Notes: a model not told the origin generated them from the letters alone. A stretch of DNA of 8,547 nucleotides from JARYMI01 sp964550915 (GCA_964550915.1 CAZKBY010000119.1:1-8547); one strand, 5' to 3'; positions 1 through 6,314 are shown, counted from the stretch's first letter. Numbers and translations are program-made.

Positions 1-1044
1 CCCATATAGAAACCGGGCCCAGCCCTGTCCTAACCCCCGGAATTTTTTTTCGAGATAAGGAATAAGTTCGTAGGTAATGGCGTCGCCGTAAGGCCCGAGA
101 TTGGCGGAATTCACGGCGTAGGAATCATCATAGTAGGGATTGGCGTGCTGGATTTCGATGATCAGGAAGCGGGGAGTATCCTTGGCAATCCAGTATTTAT
201 AAAACTCATAAGCCTGTTCCTCAACGATCTTGTTATAGCCTGAAAGCCTGAATCTTTCGCTGTAATCAGGCTTGAGATCCGGGTCAGGAGGTGTTTCCCG
301 AAATCCGCCGAAGGTGTAAGGAAAATGGCCATGGAAGACGATGAGCGGATAGCGGGCTTCCGGATGGTCATCAAAGCCTTCGGGAAGGAGGACATGGGCT
401 CCAAGATGCATCGGCCGGCCCCAGAACTCACTCAAGAGCTTGCTCTCGATCCGCACATGCTTGATGTATTTCGTTTCTGGAGGGTCGGGGATCGGCGGGA
501 TCTCCTGGTCGAGTGATATCGTGATCATGTCATTCCGGCGGGGGTCGATGGCCATTTTCAAGGGTTTGCTGTATAGATTACCCGGCTTGCGGTTCCACTG
601 CTGGCCTTCTCCCCTGTCCATCGGCAGCTTGACCGTATGGCCGTCGCTTCGATGGAATGTCTCGTACCGGTTAAGAAGGCCCTGAACCCAGTATTCTCCC
701 CAGGGAATATCGGCGATGCTTTTCAGCGGATAGCCGAAAACATCGCGGTCAAAAACAGCGAGCTCCCCCGGCTTGAGCCCGTCCACATCCACCCCGAATA
801 TAAGCTGCGTGTTTGGGCTATCGTTGATCTGGAACCTCGGCTCATTCGACCCGTCGGCCGAAATCATAAGGAGCATCCGGCCGTCGAGCCCTGTGGCAGA
901 CCTCTCAGCCGGGAAGGTCAGCCCGAAACGCAGCCGGCTGTCGTCCTTTCCCAGGTCACCCTGCCCCGCAACGACAACTCCGATGGCCAAAACAAAGAAC
1001 AGGGGAACAAGTCGCCAGAATTTCCACATTTTCATTAACCTCAT
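1..1044 (-). CDS. Exported putative esterase (alpha/beta-hydrolase type), 3' part missing at left edge
   Basis: The frame is open for 348 codons with no stop and runs off the left edge. The start ATG at 1044 was chosen because an AGGAGG-type Shine-Dalgarno (1053-1060) sits 8 bases upstream; two further in-frame ATGs (1035, 1029) follow but are worse placed. Residues 7-29 form a signal peptide (a basic start, then a hydrophobic run ending VVVAGQG), so the protein is probably periplasmic or outside the cell. Residues 30-190 look like a beta-rich N-terminal domain (for example IPWGEYWVQGLLNRYETF, 113-130). From about 195 the esterase core begins: HLGAHVLLPEGFDDHP (213-228), YPLIVFHGHFPYTFGG (232-247, strand and oxyanion-loop region) and YELIPYLEKKF (325-335). 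The last visible residues, GQGWARFLYG, are what normally precedes the GGSxGG nucleophile elbow in this family, so the catalytic Ser, Asp and His are outside the window. The family assignment is from remembered similarity. The gene begins 56 bases after the DUF1846 stop and may be co-transcribed with it. Substrate unknown. Confidence 0.75.
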   Translation of the reverse strand, partial: MRLMKMWKFWRLVPLFFVLAIGVVVAGQGDLGKDDSRLRFGLTFPAERSATGLDGRMLLMISADGSNEPRFQINDSPNTQLIFGVDVDGLKPGELAVFDRDVFGYPLKSIADIPWGEYWVQGLLNRYETFHRSDGHTVKLPMDRGEGQQWNRKPGNLYSKPLKMAIDPRRNDMITISLDQEIPPIPDPPETKYIKHVRIESKLLSEFWGRPMHLGAHVLLPEGFDDHPEARYPLIVFHGHFPYTFGGFRETPPDPDLKPDYSERFRLSGYNKIVEEQAYEFYKYWIAKDTPRFLIIEIQHANPYYDDSYAVNSANLGPYGDAITYELIPYLEKKFRGLGQGWARFLYG

Positions 1045-1052
1045 TTCTCTTT

Positions 1053-1060
1053 CCTCCTCC
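1053..1060 (-). promoter_or_regulatory. Shine-Dalgarno of the esterase gene
   Basis: On the minus strand GGAGGAGG lies 8 bases before the ATG at 1044. It is one of the two strongest ribosome binding sites in the window and decides the start among three closely spaced in-frame ATGs. Confidence 0.75.
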
Positions 1061-1100
1061 GAAGCCCTGAGATCGTTCCAAGTTAATTCTACTCGCTTTT

Positions 1101-2618
1101 TTAAGCGACAAAAAGATTCTTGCTCGAAAAATTAGGGTCGCTGGTCAGGTTGACCCCGAGGCGCCGCAGCCCCGCTTCGTCTCCAGGCGTGGGAATGTGA
1201 GTCAGGTGGACCTCGCAGCCCCGCAGTTCGCCCAATTTCTCAAGGGCCAGCCCGGCGGCCGGATTGCCCGAAGCTGTGATGCTTAAGCTGATCAGGACTT
1301 CCTCTACGTCCAGGCTGACCGACTTGGCTCCGAGGATATTTTGCTTGAGATTTCCCACCGACTGAATGATGGCCGGAGACAGCAGATGGATTTTATCGGG
1401 TATCCCAGCTATCTGCTTGACAGCGTTCAAGATCAAGCTTGACGCGGCGTGCATGAGCGGAGAATTCTTGCCCGTGACGATCGAACCATCCGGAAGCTCG
1501 ACAGCCGCCCCGCAGAAAACGCCGTTGTTCCCTTTCCCCTGTACCCGTGCTTCTTCGGCAGCCTGCCTGGCCAGCTCGACGACGCGGCGGTCCTCAGACC
1601 TAATCCCGAGTTCCTTCATCAGGAGCTCGGCTCTCTGGACAGTCTCCCTGTCAACAAAGCCCATGACATACTCGCATCTGTAACGGAAATATCTCCGGAT
1701 GAGCTCCTGCCGGGCCGCCTCCTGAACCGCAGAATCATCGGTGATGGCCAGGCCAGCGCAGTTGACGCCCATGTCGGTCGGGGATTGATAAACCGACTCT
1801 TCGCCCGTGATCTTCACCAGAATTCTTTTGACGACAGGAAAGACCTCGACATCCCTGTTGTAGTTGACTGCCTGCGTGCCGTACGCCTCGAGATGGTAGG
1901 GGTCGACCAGGTTGAAGTCGCCGATGTCGGCTGTGGCCGCTTCATAGGCGACGTTAACCGGGTGCTTGAGGGGAAGGTTCCAGATGGGAAAAGTCTCAAA
2001 CTTGGCATAGCCCGCCCGATGGCCTCGTTTGTAGTCGTGATAAAGCTGAGAAAGGCAGGTGGCCAGCTTGCCGCTGCCTGGGCCCGGCCCTGTCACGATG
2101 ACCAGAGGTTTTTCCGTCTCGATGTACTCGTTGGCACCGTAGCCCTCATCGCTGACGATGAGGTCCACATCCGTCGGATACCCCCTGGTGTAACGATGGG
2201 TGTAGACCCTGATTCCGCGCCGCTCCAGCTTGTTCTTAAATACTCTGGCTGAGGCCTGGTTATCGAACCGGGTAATGACCACACCCAGAACCTCAATTCC
2301 CCAATCGGCCAGGTCGTCGATGAGTTTTAGGGCGTCGACGTCGTAGGTGATCCCGAAGTCCGCCCGCAATTTTCTCTTCTCGATGTCCCCCGCGTAGATG
2401 CAGAGGAGGACGTTGGCCTGGTCCTTGAGTTTCTGGAGGAGGCGCATCTTCACGTTGGGATCATAACCGGGAAGGACACGGGCAGCGTGATAGTCGTAGA
2501 GGAGCTTCCCGCCAAACTCAAGATAAAGCTTATTATTAAATTTCTTGACTCTCTCCAGGATGGCCCGGCTCTGCTCGGCTAAATAGCGCTTATTATCAAA
2601 ACCCGTTTTTGCGGTCAT
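1101..2618 (-). CDS. DUF1846 family protein, function unknown
   Basis: The 505-residue protein matches in length and in several sequence blocks what I know of the DUF1846 (UPF0371) family, whose members are about 500 residues and have solved structures but no settled function. Visible blocks are FGGKLLYDYHAARVLPGYDP (35-54), an acidic VSDEGYGANEYIETEKP (155-171), and PLVIVTGPGPGSGKLATCLSQLYHDY (171-196). The last of these contains a glycine-rich TGPGPGSGK loop (176-184) resembling a Walker A phosphate loop after a hydrophobic strand. VAYEAATADIGDFNLVDPYH (223-242) and NYNRDVEVFPVVKRIL (252-267) follow. The C-terminal half is mixed helix and strand with no membrane segment, so the protein is probably cytosolic. 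A nucleotide or phosphate-bearing ligand is plausible but inferred from the loop only. The start has GAGG 7 bases upstream and a separate promoter at 2663-2691. YhhN lies 104 bases upstream on the same strand and the esterase gene 56 bases downstream. Confidence 0.9.
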   Translation of the reverse strand: MTAKTGFDNKRYLAEQSRAILERVKKFNNKLYLEFGGKLLYDYHAARVLPGYDPNVKMRLLQKLKDQANVLLCIYAGDIEKRKLRADFGITYDVDALKLIDDLADWGIEVLGVVITRFDNQASARVFKNKLERRGIRVYTHRYTRGYPTDVDLIVSDEGYGANEYIETEKPLVIVTGPGPGSGKLATCLSQLYHDYKRGHRAGYAKFETFPIWNLPLKHPVNVAYEAATADIGDFNLVDPYHLEAYGTQAVNYNRDVEVFPVVKRILVKITGEESVYQSPTDMGVNCAGLAITDDSAVQEAARQELIRRYFRYRCEYVMGFVDRETVQRAELLMKELGIRSEDRRVVELARQAAEEARVQGKGNNGVFCGAAVELPDGSIVTGKNSPLMHAASSLILNAVKQIAGIPDKIHLLSPAIIQSVGNLKQNILGAKSVSLDVEEVLISLSITASGNPAAGLALEKLGELRGCEVHLTHIPTPGDEAGLRRLGVNLTSDPNFSSKNLFVA

Positions 2619-2662
2619 GGTTCAACCTCGGAAAATTCTGATGCCTGTACTTCCAAGAAAAG

Positions 2663-2691
2663 TTTATATCGCATGGAGAAAAGAGTGTCAA
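2663..2691 (-). promoter_or_regulatory. sigma70-type promoter of the DUF1846 gene
   Basis: On the minus strand a perfect -35 TTGACA (2686-2691) is followed after 17 bases by TATAAA (2663-2668). The expected transcription start is near 2655, giving a leader of roughly 37 bases that carries a GAGG ribosome binding site. This makes the DUF1846 gene (and perhaps the esterase gene after it) independent of the upstream YhhN gene, although no terminator separates them. Confidence 0.75.
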
Positions 2692-2722
2692 ATTGCGTTA
2701 TTGAAGAACACCACAGATGGCC

Positions 2723-3352
2723 TCAGATGGAAAGGGCAAACAGGAGCTGGGCGGCAAAGTAGGTGCTGAGAATCAGGATTTCGGCCAGCCAGAACTTTTT
2801 GCGGAACCTGTTCAGGGCCAGGGCGGAATCAGAAAAAAAGAAAAGAAGGCCGCCCGCCATGACAATAAGGCTCTTTTGGTCAGCGAAGGTCAGATACCGG
2901 TTCACGGTCACCCAGGCAAGGAGCGAGACGACAAGAATGTAGATGAGCACGGGCAGGCGCAACCTCTTGATATTCCGGAAAATCAACGCATAAATGACAG
3001 CACCGAGAACGAGCATGGGGACGGCAACAAGCAAAGAACGAACCTGGATCCCCTGGCAGAAAGCCAGAATATAGAGGACATGGGCGGCCAGAAAAGCCAG
3101 CAGGCCAGACTTGATTTTGTGTCCTGGGAGCATCAAAAACACGTCTCCAAGAAGAGACAGGCACAATCCAGAAATGACGAGATAGCCGTAAAAGGAGGGC
3201 AAGGGGACGGCCCTTTCCCAGGCAAGGGAAATAATAAGCACCATGGTCAGCGGTTTAAAGGCGTAATGGATGAACTTTTGCTTTTTGTATTTTCCAGAGA
3301 TTGCCAGGCCAGCTGAAACGGCAATCACAACAATTGACAGGTAAAGGCTCAA
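2723..3352 (-). CDS. YhhN/TMEM86 family membrane protein, putative lysoplasmalogenase
   Basis: A 209-residue, highly hydrophobic protein with about seven to eight membrane segments and the pattern of the YhhN family, whose studied members hydrolyse the vinyl-ether bond of lysoplasmalogens in the membrane. Visible family blocks are FKPLTMVLI (32-40), LSLLGDVFLML (65-75, with an intramembrane Asp70), LLAFLAAHVLYILAF (84-98) and a second conserved acidic site, FFSDSALAL (172-180), followed by LSTYFAAQLL (195-204). Length is normal for the family. The only plausible start giving the full first membrane segment is a TTG (3350-3352); an in-frame TGA lies 33 bases upstream. No Shine-Dalgarno precedes it, but the stop of a short upstream frame overlaps the TTG, so translational coupling is possible. 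If the activity holds, the cell makes or meets ether lipids; this is inference from family membership. Confidence 0.85.
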   Translation of the reverse strand: MSLYLSIVVIAVSAGLAISGKYKKQKFIHYAFKPLTMVLIISLAWERAVPLPSFYGYLVISGLCLSLLGDVFLMLPGHKIKSGLLAFLAAHVLYILAFCQGIQVRSLLVAVPMLVLGAVIYALIFRNIKRLRLPVLIYILVVSLLAWVTVNRYLTFADQKSLIVMAGGLLFFFSDSALALNRFRKKFWLAEILILSTYFAAQLLFALSI

Positions 3353-3444
3353 TTCTTGTTTCTTTCTTTTACAACATTGAACTCTTCAAGCAGCCCGGGC
3401 ATGTCCTTCATTCCCCGGCAGATGAAAACGATTACCCTGTTCAC
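3349..3444 (-). CDS. Possible 31-codon leader ORF coupled to the YhhN gene
   Basis: On the minus strand a GTG-started frame encodes 31 residues, beginning MNRVIVFICRGMKDMPG and ending VVKERNKN. Its TGA stop overlaps the TTG start of the YhhN gene by two bases. This geometry would explain how YhhN is translated without a Shine-Dalgarno. No ribosome binding site is visible for the GTG, and internal ATGs at codons 12 and 15 are equally possible starts; the second has a GGGGA 9 bases upstream. I do not recognise the peptide. It could equally be chance or the tail of a decayed gene. Confidence 0.2.
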   Translation of the reverse strand: MNRVIVFICRGMKDMPGLLEEFNVVKERNKN

Positions 3445-3508
3445 GGCGACAGTGAGAATATCTATGGATATCGAGATCTAAATGGCGAAGCCCGTAACCT
3501 TAATGAGA

Positions 3509-3602
<94 letters not shown>

Positions 3603-3625
3603 GCAAGAGCCTGACAAGCGGGCTT

Positions 3626-3654
3626 ATTTTAGCACAACTCGGCAGGATGACCAA
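3626..3654 (-). promoter_or_regulatory. Promoter of tRNA-Ser(GCT)
   Basis: On the minus strand -35 TTGGTC (3649-3654) is separated by 17 bases from -10 TAAAAT (3626-3631). A TGC immediately before the -10 box makes it an extended -10. The expected start near 3619 leaves a leader of about 17 bases before the mature 5' end at 3602. It lies in the 69-base gap between the two tRNA genes, so they can be transcribed separately. Confidence 0.65.
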
Positions 3655-3671
3655 GGAAAGAAGTCGAGGAC

Positions 3672-3760
3672 TGGCGGAGGGAGAGGGATTCGAACCCCCG
3701 TTCCGGAGACCGGAAAGCGGTTTTCAAGACCGCCGCCTTCAACCACTCGGCCATCCCTCC
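3672..3760 (-). tRNA. tRNA-Ser(TGA), decodes UCA/UCG
   Basis: On the minus strand GGAGGGA (3754-3760) pairs with TCCCTCC (3676-3682), followed by a discriminator G and an encoded CCA (3672-3674). The D arm starts GGCCGAGTGG. The anticodon arm GGCGGT-CTTGAAA-ACCGC gives anticodon TGA at 3724-3726. A long variable arm and a T arm GGGGG-TTCGAAT-CCCTC complete a class II serine tRNA of 89 bases. It is transcribed upstream of, and in the same direction as, tRNA-Ser(GCT), with its own promoter. Confidence 0.97.
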
Positions 3761-3773
3761 GGGACAGGCCTCT

Positions 3774-3802
3774 ATTGTACCCGCCCAGACCCAACACCGC
3801 AA
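3774..3802 (-). promoter_or_regulatory. Promoter of tRNA-Ser(TGA)
   Basis: On the minus strand -35 TTGCGG (3797-3802) is followed after 17 bases by -10 TACAAT (3774-3779). The expected start near 3767 is only about seven bases before the mature tRNA 5' end at 3760. Confidence 0.7.
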
Positions 3803-3843
3803 GCCGCAATCCTTGGCTGATGATTCAGAGGCTGCCTGAGCGC

Positions 3844-3872
3844 TTGACACTTGAGGAAGTTCGATATAAATT
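3844..3872 (+). promoter_or_regulatory. Candidate sigma70-type promoter of the exported protein gene
   Basis: A perfect TTGACA (3844-3849) is followed by an AT-rich TATAAATT (3865-3872). Spacing is 15 bases to TATAAA or 17 to TAAATT. It points toward the gene at 4076 and implies a leader of about 200 bases. Confidence 0.55.
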
Positions 3873-4062
3873 TACGCTCAAGCTTCAACGAGGAATTAGG
3901 CGGCACGGAAGTTGGTAGCAACAAGCGGGTTTTTCTTTTTCCCTGATGCGAATGGGCAGAATCGGGACTGAATCGGTTACTGCGCTGATTGCTTTCTCTT
4001 AGCAGCCCCTGTCCAACCCAAACCGGTTGAAGAGATAGGTCGCCAAAGTGGATTGAGCCCAC

Positions 4063-4068
4063 AGGAGG
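4063..4068 (+). promoter_or_regulatory. Shine-Dalgarno of the exported protein gene
   Basis: AGGAGG lies seven bases before the ATG at 4076 and fixes that start. The contrast with the leaderless-looking genes at 6278 and 6484 shows that this organism uses both types of start. Confidence 0.8.
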
Positions 4069-4075
4069 CACTCGG

Positions 4076-4750
4076 ATGCAAGGAAGAGAGAAGAGAGTTT
4101 TGAGGCTGGCCGCCTTGGCGGCGGCATTCTTGGCCGCGCAGTTCGACGCCATCTCTCCATACCAGCGAGAAACTGCGCCGGTTTTCTCCTCATGGTCTGC
4201 GGTTAACGAAACCCAGGTTCAGTCGGCGAAACCGAAAGCCGTCGGCAAACCGAGAAAAGTCATCGACCTGCTGCCTCTGGCCGGAGCGCAGACGACTGGA
4301 TGGACCAACGGCAATGTTTCGCTGCCCTTTCCCGGAGAAGAGACGGACGAAAGAGGTTTCGCCCGTTTATTGGAGAGTGTCGAACTCGAGGACGGCAAAG
4401 TCTACGAAAAGGTGCTGGAGACGCACCCGGAATGGAGAAACGAACACGGGCTGATCGTCGGTATTTTCAAGATATCAAACCTGCCCGCAAACGCTGTGTT
4501 TGAAGCTGAAGTCGGGTTCCTGAAGGGCGCCACCCAGACCGACGGCGTCAGGTTCAAGGTCTATGCGAAAAAGGATCCATCCTATTCGGCGACGACCTGG
4601 TGTTACTGCGATGGCAGGCTCGACCCGATCGGAATTTCTTTGGATGAGTACGCCGGAAAAGACATCGAGCTTGTCGTTGAGGTTCACGTTTTCCACACGT
4701 ACGCCCAGGACTGGGCCGTCTGGATCAATCCCAGAATCGAATCTGAATAA
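4076..4750 (+). CDS. Exported protein with a C-terminal beta-sandwich module, function unknown
   Basis: The 224-residue protein begins MQGREKRVLRLAALAAAFLA, a basic start and an alanine/leucine-rich core typical of a signal peptide or membrane anchor (residues 1-26). A low-complexity linker (about 27-60) leads to a single module from about 62 to 221. Its landmarks are VIDLLPLAG (62-70), LPFPGEETDERGFARL (83-98), VLETHPEW (113-120), FEAEVGFLKGA (142-152), GVRFKVYAKKDP (157-168) and a terminal VFHTYAQDWAVWINPRI (205-221). Alternating strands with a conserved DWAVW-type end resemble the jelly-roll modules of carbohydrate- or surface-binding exported proteins (NPCBM-like). That similarity is from memory, and binding to sugars is inference. 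The module here is nearly the whole protein, with no catalytic domain attached. It has a strong Shine-Dalgarno (AGGAGG, 7-base spacing) and stands alone, with the tRNA genes divergent upstream and a gene remnant downstream. Confidence 0.75.
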   Translation: MQGREKRVLRLAALAAAFLAAQFDAISPYQRETAPVFSSWSAVNETQVQSAKPKAVGKPRKVIDLLPLAGAQTTGWTNGNVSLPFPGEETDERGFARLLESVELEDGKVYEKVLETHPEWRNEHGLIVGIFKISNLPANAVFEAEVGFLKGATQTDGVRFKVYAKKDPSYSATTWCYCDGRLDPIGISLDEYAGKDIELVVEVHVFHTYAQDWAVWINPRIESE

Positions 4751-4808
4751 TCCCGGAGCCAGATTACCCAAGCTTAAATACGATTGAGGATGAGGTGCAA
4801 GTCATGTA

Positions 4809-4817
4809 TGTTATAAT
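4809..4817 (+). promoter_or_regulatory. Extended -10 element before the nucleotidyltransferase remnant
   Basis: TGTTATAAT is a perfect extended -10 (TGN plus TATAAT). It has no convincing -35, the best upstream TTGAGG being 22 bases away. The transcript would start near 4824, 15 bases before the ATG at 4839, with AAAGGA in between. The promoter of the decayed gene may therefore still be intact. Confidence 0.35.
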
Positions 4818-4838
4818 AAAGGCCCCAAAGGAAAACTT

Positions 4839-4967
4839 ATGATGAGTCTCAAAATTCGCCGAGATAAAATAAAAAGGCTCTGCGAGAAGCACAGGATTAA
4901 CCTCCTGATATTGCACGGCTCTCGTGCGACGGGAACCGAGACCTCTCAGCGTGACATTGATAGTTGA
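4839..4967 (+). pseudogene. Truncated MNT-type nucleotidyltransferase (antitoxin-like remnant)
   Basis: ATG ATG at 4839 opens a 42-codon frame ending at TGA 4965-4967. AAAGGA (4827-4832) serves as a ribosome site. The peptide starts MMSLKIRRDKIKRLCEKHRI and continues through a hydrophobic strand NLLILH into GSRATGTETSQRDID, an exact GSx10DxD motif of the polymerase-beta nucleotidyltransferase fold (G27, S28, D39, D41). Intact MNT proteins are about 95-150 residues and have a third acidic residue on a later strand; this one stops one residue after D41. MNT proteins are often paired with HEPN toxins, but no HEPN gene is visible. In the +1 frame just after the break, codons from 4960 to a TAG at 4993 read IVDNFLEKHKL, which could be the surviving C-terminus after an internal deletion. 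The flanking repeat TTGATA-G-TTGATA (4957-4969) is consistent with a microhomology deletion. A very short frame (4804-4842) overlaps its start as ATGA. It could also be a functional micro-peptide, which I consider less likely. Confidence 0.7.
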
Positions 4968-5000
4968 TAATTTCTTGGAAAAGCACAAATTGTAGCTATA

Positions 5001-6278
5001 TCAGGGCGGGGGGATTTTATCGAGGCCGTTCATGTAGGGGCGGAGAGCTTCCGGGATGATGACCGAGCCGTCCGCCTGCTGGCAGGCTTCCAGAATAGCG
5101 CTGACCGTCCGGCCGATGGCCACACCCGAGCCGTTGAGGGTGTGAACGAACTCAGGCTTAGCCTTGGGGTCGCGCCGGAATCGGATGTTGGCCCGCCTCG
5201 CTTGGAAATCGGTGCAATTGGTCACCGAAGAAATCTCCCGGTATTTTTTCTGGTAAGGAAGCCAGATCTCCAGATCATAAGTCTTGGCCCCGGCAAAACC
5301 CAGGTCTGCCGTGCAGAGGACGACGACTCGGTAATGGAGCCCGAGCCGCCTCAAGACTTCTTCGGCGTCACCGGTCATCCTCTCGAGTTCATCGAACGAT
5401 TGCTCGGGCAAGGAAAAGGTCATCAGCTCGACTTTATTGAACTGATGCTGCCGGATCAGGCCGCGAATATCTTTCCCGTAGGAACCGGCTTCGCTCCGGA
5501 AACAGGGCGTGCAGGCCACGAACCTTTGAGGAAGCTCGGCGGCTTCCAGCATTTCTCCTCGGTAAAGGTTGGTCAGCGGAACTTCAGCCGTGGGAATAAG
5601 GTACCAAGGCCGGCCTCTTAACTTGAACAGATCCTTCTCGAACTTGGGCAGGTTGCCCGTGCCAGTGAGGCTCTCGGCGTTGGCGATAAAAGGCGGGATA
5701 ACTTCGGTGTAGCCTCTTTCCTTGGTGTGAATGTCTAACATGAAGTTAATCAGGGCTCGCTCCAAGAGAGCTCCTGTTCCTTGGTAGACGACGAACCTCG
5801 AGCCCGTGATTTTGGCCGCCCTCTCAAAATCCAGGATGCCGAGCCGCTTCCCCACTTCCCAATGCGGCAGGACGGGAAAGCAAAAGCGCGGCTTTTCAGC
5901 GAACAGCCTGATCTCGATATTGTCATCTGTGCTCTTTCCCTCGGGAACCGATTCATGGGGAAGGTTGGGAAGACGGAGAAGGATCTCCTGCAGCCGTTCA
6001 TGTAGGCCGTTTAGCTCCTGCTCTAACCGGCTGATTTCTTCGCCGACTCTTTTCATCTGTGAAATGAGTTGAGTGATGTCCCTCCCTTCTTTTTTCAGCC
6101 GGGCAATCTCGTCCGAAGCCCTGTTTTTTTCAGACCTGAGGTCTTCGACTCTCTTCAGCACCCCTTTTCGCTTTTCGGCAAGAGAAGCGAACTCGTCAAA
6201 ATCCAGGCGGAGGCCGCGGGCGGTCATTTTTTGGAGCACGAGCTCCCTGTTCTCGAGGACGAATTTCAAATCCAGCAT
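5001..6278 (-). CDS. serS: Seryl-tRNA synthetase
   Basis: A 425-residue class II aminoacyl-tRNA synthetase of normal bacterial length. It charges serine tRNAs with serine using ATP in the cytoplasm. The N-terminal LDLKFVLEN start and residues about 27-105 form the charged coiled-coil arm that grips the long variable arm of tRNA-Ser. The catalytic core shows motif 1 around GYTEVIPPF (189-197) and the serine-binding TAEVPL (230-235). Motif 2 is CFRSEAGSYGKDIRGLIRQHQF (259-280), and the adenylate-binding ISSVTNCTDFQARR (349-362) follows. Motif 3 is NGSGVAIGRTVSAILEACQ (382-400), followed by the C-terminal IIPEALRPYM. All key residues appear intact. The ATG at 6278 has no Shine-Dalgarno and lies eight bases after an extended -10 box, so the mRNA is probably leaderless. 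The gene converges on the nucleotidyltransferase remnant, whose frame ends 33 bases beyond the serS stop. The two serine tRNA genes lie 1.2-1.5 kb further on the same strand. Confidence 0.98.
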   Translation of the reverse strand: MLDLKFVLENRELVLQKMTARGLRLDFDEFASLAEKRKGVLKRVEDLRSEKNRASDEIARLKKEGRDITQLISQMKRVGEEISRLEQELNGLHERLQEILLRLPNLPHESVPEGKSTDDNIEIRLFAEKPRFCFPVLPHWEVGKRLGILDFERAAKITGSRFVVYQGTGALLERALINFMLDIHTKERGYTEVIPPFIANAESLTGTGNLPKFEKDLFKLRGRPWYLIPTAEVPLTNLYRGEMLEAAELPQRFVACTPCFRSEAGSYGKDIRGLIRQHQFNKVELMTFSLPEQSFDELERMTGDAEEVLRRLGLHYRVVVLCTADLGFAGAKTYDLEIWLPYQKKYREISSVTNCTDFQARRANIRFRRDPKAKPEFVHTLNGSGVAIGRTVSAILEACQQADGSVIIPEALRPYMNGLDKIPPP

Positions 6279-6286
6279 CGGGGTGG

Positions 6287-6314
6287 ATTATAACACAAAC
6301 CCTGGTGCTAACAA
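6287..6314 (-). promoter_or_regulatory. serS promoter, leaderless geometry
   Basis: On the minus strand -35 TTGTTA (6309-6314) is followed after 16 bases by TATAAT (6287-6292) preceded by TGT, an extended -10. Only eight bases (CCACCCCG) separate the -10 box from the serS ATG at 6278. Transcription should therefore begin at or within a base or two of the start codon. Confidence 0.7.

Larger units (their letters stand above)
3761..4062. other. Divergent intergenic region and long 5' leader
   Basis: About 300 bases without a gene I can support. The left part carries the minus-strand tRNA-Ser(TGA) promoter. A plus-strand promoter follows at 3844-3872. The remaining roughly 190 bases would be the leader of the exported protein gene at 4076. 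In that leader AATCGGTT (3971-3978) can pair over 8 bases (one G-U) with AACCGGTT (4021-4028), enclosing a small hairpin GCTG (3984-3987)/CAGC (4003-4006). I cannot match it to a known riboswitch class. A minus-strand open frame crosses this region, but it runs over both promoters and shows no family signal. Confidence 0.5.

Noticed and set aside
1094..1107. Hairpin CGCTT-TTTT-AAGCG at the end of the DUF1846 gene as a terminator
   Set aside because: The stem is only five base pairs and no T-tract follows it on either strand, so it is not a convincing intrinsic terminator.
1449..2252. A 267-codon plus-strand open frame antisense to the DUF1846 gene
   Set aside because: It is the antisense shadow of a well-supported gene with clear family blocks. 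It shows no recognisable domain, and GC-rich coding sequence commonly opens the opposite strand.
2717..3316. A 199-codon plus-strand open frame antisense to the YhhN gene
   Set aside because: Its product is a low-complexity string of Gln, Gly, Lys and Asp, as expected from reading a hydrophobic membrane protein gene backwards. The minus-strand frame matches a known family.
3772..4152. A 126-codon minus-strand frame across the tRNA/exported-protein spacer
   Set aside because: It overlaps the tRNA-Ser(TGA) promoter, the plus-strand promoter and the start of the exported protein, and its translation has no recognisable pattern.
4804..4842. A 12-codon frame (MYVIIKAPKENL) overlapping the nucleotidyltransferase remnant start
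   Set aside because: It is too short to support, although it has an ATGA overlap and a GAGGTG upstream. It coincides with the extended -10 element, so the two readings compete.
4913..4927. Hairpin GCACG-GCTCT-CGTGC as a terminator for serS or the remnant
   Set aside because: It lies inside the conserved GSx10DxD coding segment and has no T-tract on either strand.
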